From the NCBI GenBank assembly GCA_023412845.1, contig JAEZRH010000031.1, positions 1 through 10,014 on the forward strand: a stretch of 10,014 bases of DNA, in the 5' to 3' direction. Below the pieces are notes generated by a model. It worked only from the letters and a program-made list of their open reading frames with translations. It did no database searches and had not been told where the DNA came from. Both the position numbers and the translations under genes were made by a program. The DNA is from Bacillota bacterium. GTDB taxonomy: Bacteria; Bacillota; Clostridia; Oscillospirales; Acutalibacteraceae. Positions 4,955 to 10,014 of this stretch are shown piece after piece. How positions within the stretch are numbered: position 1 is the first letter of the stretch; each line of letters starts with the position of its first letter.

Positions 4955-6397
4955 ATGTACGACGCGGCAATTGTGGGCTGCGGCATCATCGGAGCCGCGG
5001 CTGCATACGAATTGAGCCGGTACCGCCTGAATACGGTGGTGCTTGAAAAACGCAACGATGTGTGCGATGCCACGACCAAGGCCAACAGCGCCATTATCCA
5101 CGCCGGATACGCCCCGGAACCCGGCACGCTGATGGCGAAACTGAATGTGCGGGGCTCCGAACTGGTGCAGGAGCTTTGCGCCAGGCTGGATGTTCCCTAC
5201 AAGCGGATTGGCTCGCTTGTGCTCGCTTTCGGCGGCGAGGACCGCGGAACGATTCAAACCCTGTATGAGCGCGGCGTTCGGAACGGCGTAAAAGGTCTGG
5301 CCCTGTTAAGCGCCTCCGAAGTGCGGGCCATGGAGCCGGCAATCGCCTCCAACGTAACGGGCGCACTGTACGCGCCGAGCGCTGCGGTCGTGAACCCGTG
5401 GGAATATGGGATCGCCCTCGCGGAGACCGCCGTGAAGAACGGCGTCCGGCTGCAGCGTTCCACGGAAGTGCTTTCCATCAGCCGGATCGACGGGGGCTGG
5501 AGGCTCATGACGAACCGCGGCAGCGTAGAAGCCGGATTTGTGATCAATGCCGCGGGAGTTGACGCCGGCAAAGTCCACAACATGGCTGCGGAGCCGGATT
5601 TTTCCATCCGTCCCAGCCGGGGGGAATATTACCTGCTGGATAAATCGGAGGGCACGCGGGTCTCTCATGTGATCTTCCAGTGCCCGAATGAGAACGGCAA
5701 GGGCGTGCTGGTCTCCCCGACCACGCACGGCAACCTGATCGTGGGGCCGAACGCACAGACGGTGAAGGACGATAAGAATGTCTCAAATACAGCGGCAGGG
5801 CTGGAATTTGTGCGGCGCACGGCGCTGCGCTCGGTTCCGTCGATCGCGTTCCGGGACAACATCCGCAATTTCGCGGGCCTCCGCGCCGTCTGCGACCGGG
5901 ACGATTTCGTGATCCGGATCGCCGCGCCTGGATTTCTGGACCTTGCCGGCATCAAATCGCCGGGCCTTTCCGCGGCACCCGCCGTTGCGGAGTATGCGCT
6001 GGAACTGCTGCGGAGCGAAGGGCTGCAAACGGAGGAAAAAGCCGACTGGGACGGCGGGCGGAAAAAAATACGGTTCAAGGAACTGAGCGCGGAGGAAAAG
6101 ACCCGGCTGATCCGCGAAACCCCCGCGTACGGCCGGGTCGTCTGCCGGTGCGAGACCATTACGGAGGGCGAGATTCTGGATGCGCTCCGCAGTCCGATCC
6201 CTCCCCGTTCGATCGACGGGGTCAAACGCCGCGCAGGAAGCGGCATGGGGCGCTGCCAGGGCGGGTTCTGCGGCCCACGCGTTCTGGACATCATGGCGCG
6301 TGAGTGCCGCGTGGCTCCGGAAGAGATTCTGCAGGATAACGACGGCAGCTGGATTTTGTGCGGCGAGACCAAAAGGGGAGCGAATGCGGATGCTTGA
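4955..6397 (+). CDS. glpA: Glycerol-3-phosphate dehydrogenase GlpA-like, DAO plus BFD-type [2Fe-2S] domain
   Basis: Flavoprotein predicted to oxidise glycerol-3-phosphate to dihydroxyacetone phosphate. Residues 1-370 are a FAD-dependent oxidoreductase (DAO) domain: dinucleotide motif GCGIIG at 8-13, Glu31 ending the second strand to bind ribose, and the TTKANSAIIHAGY segment typical of GlpA. The C-terminus carries a BFD-like [2Fe-2S] domain with Cys397, Cys399, Cys434 and Cys439 (CRC and CQGGFC). The ATG at 4955 follows AAGGAGG by 6 nt; the same frame is open from 4778, but that part is leader and repeat. This gives 480 residues. The next gene overlaps its end by 8 nt. The order GlpA-like, FAD/NAD oxidoreductase, DUF1667, GlpK matches glycerol clusters of other anaerobes (Thermotoga is one I recall). 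The sequence does not show the electron acceptor. Confidence 0.9.
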   Translation: MYDAAIVGCGIIGAAAAYELSRYRLNTVVLEKRNDVCDATTKANSAIIHAGYAPEPGTLMAKLNVRGSELVQELCARLDVPYKRIGSLVLAFGGEDRGTIQTLYERGVRNGVKGLALLSASEVRAMEPAIASNVTGALYAPSAAVVNPWEYGIALAETAVKNGVRLQRSTEVLSISRIDGGWRLMTNRGSVEAGFVINAAGVDAGKVHNMAAEPDFSIRPSRGEYYLLDKSEGTRVSHVIFQCPNENGKGVLVSPTTHGNLIVGPNAQTVKDDKNVSNTAAGLEFVRRTALRSVPSIAFRDNIRNFAGLRAVCDRDDFVIRIAAPGFLDLAGIKSPGLSAAPAVAEYALELLRSEGLQTEEKADWDGGRKKIRFKELSAEEKTRLIRETPAYGRVVCRCETITEGEILDALRSPIPPRSIDGVKRRAGSGMGRCQGGFCGPRVLDIMARECRVAPEEILQDNDGSWILCGETKRGANADA

Positions 6398-7652
6398 TCT
6401 GATCGTGATCGGCGGCGGGCCAGCCGGGCTGGCGGCAGCCTGCAGCGCGTGGGAAAACGGAGCAAAGGACATTGTGATTGTCGAGCGCGACAAAGAGCTG
6501 GGGGGAATCCTCAACCAGTGCATCCACAACGGCTTCGGCCTCCACTATTTCAAAGAGGAGCTGACCGGGCCGGAATACGCAGGGCGGTTCATCAAAATGC
6601 TGAAATCCACCGGCGTTCAGGTCAAGCTGGACACCATGGTGCTGGACGTTACGGAAAACAAGGAGGTACATATCGTCAGTGCGGCGGAAGGATATCAGGT
6701 GCTTCAGGCGAAGGCGGTGATCCTGGCCATGGGCTGCCGGGAACGGGCCCGCGGCGCGGTCTCTATCCCGGGCAGCCGCCCGGCCGGCATTTTCACCGCC
6801 GGAGCGGCGCAGAGGTATGTCAATATGGAGGGGCAAATGGTCGGCCGGCGCGTCCTCATCCTCGGTTCGGGGGATATCGGCCTGATCATGGCGAGGAGGA
6901 TGACGCTCGAGGGGGCGAAAGTCCTGGCCTGCGTAGAGTTGATGCCCTATTCCGGCGGCCTGAACCGCAATATCGTTCAGTGCCTTCAGGATTTTGACAT
7001 CCCGCTCTATCTTTCCCATACGATCGTCGATATCAGAGGAAACGAGCGCGTGGAGCAGGTGACCATCGCAAAGGTGGATGCGGGCTGCAAACCGGTCCCC
7101 GGCACCGAAAAGGTTTTTGACTGCGACACCGTGCTGCTTTCCGTCGGGCTGATCCCCGAAAACGAGCTGAGCAAAAAGGCGGGGATACGGATCGACCGCA
7201 GGACGAACGGGCCGGTGGTTTATGAGGACATGGAAACCGGCGTTCCCGGAATCTTCGCCTGCGGGAATGTCGTGCATGTCCACGACCTTGTCGACTTCGT
7301 GACGGCGGAGAGCCGGCGCGCGGGAGCCGCCGCCGCGGAATATGTTGCGGAAGGGGAGAGACCGGAGGGCGATGCGCTGGAGCTGGTCAACGGCGACGGC
7401 GTCACCTACACGGTGCCGCAAAAGATCCGCAGAGCGGGCGTAAAAAAAAGCGTGGACGTTTTTTTCCGGGTCAGCCGTGTCTGCGGCCGGAGCACGATTT
7501 CCGTCTGCTGCGGCGGCAGCGACATCGCCCGCTTTCAGCGCGAACACCTTGCGCCCGGAGAGATGGAGCACGTCACTCTGCCCAAAGTGCTGCTCGAAAA
7601 ATGCAGCACCGGCAATCTTACCGTATCTGTGGAGGAGGTTTCCCATGACTGA
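6390..7652 (+). CDS. FAD/NAD(P)-dependent oxidoreductase, partner of GlpA-like dehydrogenase
   Basis: Pyridine-nucleotide-disulfide-type flavoprotein of 420 residues. GGGPAG at 8-13 binds FAD, Glu32 ends the second strand, GSGDIG at 159-164 binds NAD(P), and GIFACGN is the second FAD motif. A C-terminal domain of about 100 residues has scattered cysteines but no clear cluster motif. It probably passes electrons between the GlpA-like subunit and NAD(P) or another carrier; this is inferred from the conserved gene trio. Of two nearby ATGs, 6390 has GGGGAG 9 nt upstream, while 6384 would leave only 3 nt, so 6390 is chosen. The longer frame from 6180 lies inside glpA and is not used. It overlaps the DUF1667 gene by 8 nt, as it does glpA, which suggests translational coupling and equimolar subunits. 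It should not be named glpB without a check. Confidence 0.9.
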   Translation: MLDLIVIGGGPAGLAAACSAWENGAKDIVIVERDKELGGILNQCIHNGFGLHYFKEELTGPEYAGRFIKMLKSTGVQVKLDTMVLDVTENKEVHIVSAAEGYQVLQAKAVILAMGCRERARGAVSIPGSRPAGIFTAGAAQRYVNMEGQMVGRRVLILGSGDIGLIMARRMTLEGAKVLACVELMPYSGGLNRNIVQCLQDFDIPLYLSHTIVDIRGNERVEQVTIAKVDAGCKPVPGTEKVFDCDTVLLSVGLIPENELSKKAGIRIDRRTNGPVVYEDMETGVPGIFACGNVVHVHDLVDFVTAESRRAGAAAAEYVAEGERPEGDALELVNGDGVTYTVPQKIRRAGVKKSVDVFFRVSRVCGRSTISVCCGGSDIARFQREHLAPGEMEHVTLPKVLLEKCSTGNLTVSVEEVSHD

Positions 7653-7998
7653 GCTGATCTGTATCGTCTGCCCGAGAGGATGCCACCTGAAAGTGGATGA
7701 GGAAAACGGATTTGCCGTTACGGGCAATTCCTGCCCGCGGGGAGCGGAATACGGCCGGGCCGAACTGACGAATCCCACCCGTGTCGTGACCTCCACGGTC
7801 CGGGTGGCCGGCGCGCTGCATCCCCGCTGCCCGGTCAAAACCAATATGCCGATCCCTAAAAAGCTGGTTTTCGACGCTGTCAAAGCGCTCGACGGCGTCT
7901 GCCTGAAAGCCCCGGTCGCCGCCGGGCAGACCGTGGTGAAGAACGTCTGCGGCACGAACGCCGATTTCATCGCCACAAGGGATTTGGAAAGAAGGTAA
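7645..7998 (+). CDS. DUF1667 cysteine-rich protein
   Basis: Small protein of 117 residues from a family found next to GlpA-like dehydrogenases in anaerobes. CIVCPRGCH near the N-terminus and NSCPRGAEYG at about 30 supply four cysteines (CxxCxxxC plus C), a likely iron-sulfur or zinc site. A further VCGTNADF lies near the end. There is no signal peptide or membrane helix, so it is cytoplasmic. AGGAGG lies 6 nt before the ATG, which sits 8 nt inside the previous gene; glpK follows after 4 nt. It probably acts as a small electron-transfer or assembly subunit of the dehydrogenase, but its biochemical role is not established to my knowledge. Confidence 0.9.
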   Translation: MTELICIVCPRGCHLKVDEENGFAVTGNSCPRGAEYGRAELTNPTRVVTSTVRVAGALHPRCPVKTNMPIPKKLVFDAVKALDGVCLKAPVAAGQTVVKNVCGTNADFIATRDLERR

Positions 7999-8002
7999 AA
8001 GA

Positions 8003-9493
8003 ATGAAGAAATATATTCTTGCCCTCGATCAGGGGACGACCAGCTCGCGCGCGATTCTGTTCGACCGGGATCAGAACATCGTGGGCATCAGCCAGAAGGA
8101 GTTCTCCCAGATCTACCCGCAGGAGGGCTGGGTGGAGCACGATCCCATGGAAATCTATTCCTCCCAGACGGCGGTCATGATGGAGGTGACCGCGCACAGC
8201 GCCGTCAACATGGAAGATATCGCGGCCATCGGCATCACCAACCAGCGCGAGACCACGATTTTGTGGGACCGCGCCACGGGCCTGCCGATCCATAACGCTA
8301 TTGTGTGGCAATGCCGCCGCACCGCGGATATCGTCGACGGCTTGAAAGCGCAGGGGCTGACGGACCACATCCGGGAAACCACAGGCCTGATTCCCGACGC
8401 TTACTTTTCGGCGACGAAGATCAAGTGGATTCTCGACCATGTCCCGGGTTCCCGGGAACGCGCGCGGCGCGGCGAGATCCTGTTCGGCACCGTGGATACC
8501 TGGCTGATCTGGAAGCTGACGGGCGGCGCAGCCCACGTGACCGACTATACAAACGCTTCCCGGACGATGCTGTACGATATCCATAAGCTCGAATGGGACG
8601 ACACGCTTCTGGAAGCGCTGGATATCCCGCGCGAGATGCTCCCGGAGGTCCGCTCCTCCAGCGAAATCTACGGCTACGCCACCCTGCAGGGAACAAAGAT
8701 CCCGATCGCTGGCGACGCGGGCGATCAGCAGGCCGCCCTGTTCGGGCAATGTTGCTTCAGCAAAGGAGAGGCCAAGAGCACCTACGGAACCGGATGCTTT
8801 TTGCTGATGAATACGGGAGATGCCCCATGCAAAAGCAAAAACGGCCTGCTGACCACCATTGCCATCGGCAGGGGCGGGCGCATCCAGTACGCGCTGGAAG
8901 GCAGCGTGTTCGTCGGGGGCGCGGTCATCCAATGGCTGCGCGACGAGATGCGGCTGATCACGGAGAGCAGCGACGCCGAATATTACGCCCAGAAGGTCCC
9001 GGATACGGGAGGGGTCTATTTTGTTCCGGCGTTCACCGGCCTGGGCGCGCCCTACTGGGATATGTACGCGCGCGGATGTATCATGGGGCTTACCCGGGGG
9101 ACCAAGAGATACCACATCATCCGCGCGGCACAGGAGTCCATCGCCTACCAGACCTTTGACCTGGTTCAGGCCATGCAGAAAGACACAGGCCTCGCCCTTT
9201 CGGAGCTGAACGTCGACGGAGGCGCGAGCCGCGACCGGTTTTTGATGCAGTTCCAGGCCGATATTCTCGGCAGCCGCATCCGCAGGCCGATGATCCGCGA
9301 GACGACCGCTCTCGGCGCCGCCTATCTTGCCGGTCTTGCGGCCGGGGTGTGGAAAGATACGGATGAAATCAAGGCGCTCTGGAAGTGCGACTGGATCTTT
9401 GTGCCGAAGCTTGAGCCGGAGAAAAAAGAGGCTCTGCTCGACGGATGGCACAGAGCCGTGGGGCGCAGCAGAGGCTGGATCGTAAAAAACTGA
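8003..9493 (+). CDS. glpK: Glycerol kinase
   Basis: Cytoplasmic FGGY kinase that phosphorylates glycerol with ATP to glycerol-3-phosphate. It has 496 residues, the normal length. Visible motifs: LDQGTTSSRA (8-17) for phosphate binding, NQRETT with Arg82 and Glu83, Tyr134 in AYFSATKIKW, and Asp241 in AGDAGDQQAALFG (glycerol site and catalytic base). The FGGY signature GGASRDRFLMQFQADILG lies near 408. AGAAGG ends 7 nt before the ATG. It is last in the operon, before a terminator. The loop between IYG (222-224) and IPIAG is short (YATLQGTK). It lacks both the HFYG-type histidine that HPr phosphorylates in enterococci and bacilli and the GGKGGTR loop that binds fructose-1,6-bisphosphate in E. 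coli, so those two activity controls are probably absent. Confidence 0.97.
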   Translation: MKKYILALDQGTTSSRAILFDRDQNIVGISQKEFSQIYPQEGWVEHDPMEIYSSQTAVMMEVTAHSAVNMEDIAAIGITNQRETTILWDRATGLPIHNAIVWQCRRTADIVDGLKAQGLTDHIRETTGLIPDAYFSATKIKWILDHVPGSRERARRGEILFGTVDTWLIWKLTGGAAHVTDYTNASRTMLYDIHKLEWDDTLLEALDIPREMLPEVRSSSEIYGYATLQGTKIPIAGDAGDQQAALFGQCCFSKGEAKSTYGTGCFLLMNTGDAPCKSKNGLLTTIAIGRGGRIQYALEGSVFVGGAVIQWLRDEMRLITESSDAEYYAQKVPDTGGVYFVPAFTGLGAPYWDMYARGCIMGLTRGTKRYHIIRAAQESIAYQTFDLVQAMQKDTGLALSELNVDGGASRDRFLMQFQADILGSRIRRPMIRETTALGAAYLAGLAAGVWKDTDEIKALWKCDWIFVPKLEPEKKEALLDGWHRAVGRSRGWIVKN

Positions 9494-9504
9494 TCGCAAA
9501 ATTT

Positions 9505-9588
9505 AAAAATTCCCGCGCCTTATCGTTCCGGCCGGCATAAGTTCACAGAACTTTACCGCCGGCGCCGATCGGACGCGGAAATTTTTTT
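9505..9588 (+). terminator. Composite terminator after glpK
   Basis: Outer arms AAAAATTCCCGCG (9505-9517) and CGCGGAAATTTTT (9574-9586, one base out of register), with seven T at 9582-9588, enclose an inner hairpin: GCCGGC (9531-9536) with GCCGGC (9558-9563) and AAGTTC (9539-9544) with GAACTT (9548-9553), with an ACA loop. It starts 12 nt after the glpK stop and ends the operon. The outer arms are also A-rich on the left, so it may work in both directions. Confidence 0.7.
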
Positions 9589-9625
9589 CCGCCCGCACAG
9601 CCGTGCCAAACGCTTTGAATAGAAG

Positions 9626-9635
9626 ATTCCGGAAT
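9626..9635. promoter_or_regulatory. Perfect palindrome ATTCCGGAAT, possible operator
   Basis: A 10-bp perfect palindrome between a weak -35-like TTGAAT (9615-9620) and the AT-rich GACAATATAAAA (9639-9650) that may hold the -10 of the next gene. This is a plausible operator position, but the promoter match is poor and the repeat is short. Confidence 0.3.
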
Positions 9636-9667
9636 GCAGACAATATAAAAACAAATAGGATGGTAAG

Positions 9668-10014
9668 GTGAAAAAATTGAAAAATGGCACGGTATCGTAC
9701 TGGAACAAAACCGGTGAGAAAGAAAATTATCCGCCCCTTGAAAAGAGTCTGAAAACCGACATTTTAATTGTCGGCGCAGGGATAACGGGTATCACCTGCG
9801 CCTATTGTCTGGCGCAGAAGGGATTTGAGCCCGTGGTGATAGAAGCGGGAGGCCTGTGCGACGGGACTACCGGCAATACAACGGGCAAGATCACGATCCA
9901 GCACGGCATTATCTACAGCGCGATTGCAAAAAAGCACGGAATGGATTTCGCGAAAGGATATGCCGAATCGCAGACCGGCGCCCTTGACTTTATCAGGAGA
10001 ACGGTGGAAGAGCG
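9668..10014 (+). CDS. FAD-dependent oxidoreductase, DAO/DadA type (N-terminal part)
   Basis: The first 115 codons are visible; the gene runs off the right edge. The protein has YWNKTGEKENYPPL, then the dinucleotide motif GAGITG at residues 36-41, Glu59 closing the second strand, and the segment DGTTGNTTGKITIQHG. Together these resemble the family of DAO flavoproteins that usually end in a Rieske [2Fe-2S] domain; that C-terminus is outside the window. The start is taken as GTG 9668, 7 nt after AGGA; a TTG at 9677 with AAGGTG 6 nt upstream is an alternative. It follows the glpK terminator, so it is probably a separate unit, though a link to glycerol metabolism is possible. The substrate is unknown. 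Confidence 0.85.
   Translation, partial: MKKLKNGTVSYWNKTGEKENYPPLEKSLKTDILIVGAGITGITCAYCLAQKGFEPVVIEAGGLCDGTTGNTTGKITIQHGIIYSAIAKKHGMDFAKGYAESQTGALDFIRRTVEE

Noticed and set aside
6291..7976. Minus-strand open frame of 561 codons opposite the oxidoreductase and DUF1667 genes
   Set aside because: It is a shadow of two well-supported plus-strand genes and has no ribosome binding site or domain.
7967..9499. Long minus-strand open frame of 510 codons opposite glpK
   Set aside because: It mirrors glpK, whose family motifs are complete; composition is arginine- and proline-rich with no recognisable domain. High GC at third positions of glpK explains it.
1..10014. CRISPR array, tRNA, rRNA, transposase or phage genes
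   Set aside because: No regularly spaced repeats, no cloverleaf or rRNA-like segment and no transposase or integrase motifs were seen on either strand.

Overview
The window comes from a Gram-positive, low-to-mid GC anaerobe of the class Clostridia. I infer this from the strong AAGGAGG-type ribosome binding sites, the use of GTG and TTG starts, sigma-A promoters with extended -10 elements, and a glycerol cluster led by the antiterminator GlpP with a DUF1667 protein. The genus cannot be fixed from the sequence alone.

Layout. Positions 1-985 (minus strand) hold a DppB/OppB-type peptide ABC permease and the first codons of its DppC/OppC partner. Positions 986-1627 are an AT-rich divergent intergenic region. 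It holds a strong minus-strand promoter with a roughly 370-nt leader, direct repeats upstream of that promoter, and a second strong promoter reading right into tag. Positions 1628-2200 encode 3-methyladenine DNA glycosylase I. A 70-bp structured element overlaps the end of tag and runs directly into an alpha/beta hydrolase (2249-3577) that appears to have lost its N-terminus. From 3654 a promoter drives a MarR-family regulator and glpP. A leader with a perfect intrinsic terminator follows, then glpA-like dehydrogenase, FAD/NAD oxidoreductase, DUF1667 protein and glpK, packed with 8-nt overlaps or 4-nt gaps. A composite terminator ends the cluster. A FAD-dependent oxidoreductase starts at 9668 and runs off the window.

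How it works together. GlpK makes glycerol-3-phosphate. The GlpA-like protein, the second flavoprotein and the DUF1667 protein probably form the complex that oxidises it to dihydroxyacetone phosphate. GlpP, which in Bacillus responds to glycerol-3-phosphate, probably controls read-through of the terminator between its own gene and glpA.

The most interesting signal is that this glp leader (4854-4923) has a second copy at 2179-2248: 60 of 70 bases match with no gap. Both copies can form the same two mutually exclusive hairpins, and all differences inside stems keep pairing through G-U. This is either a GlpP-type attenuator used twice or a dispersed structured repeat. The second copy marks a rearrangement breakpoint between tag and the hydrolase.
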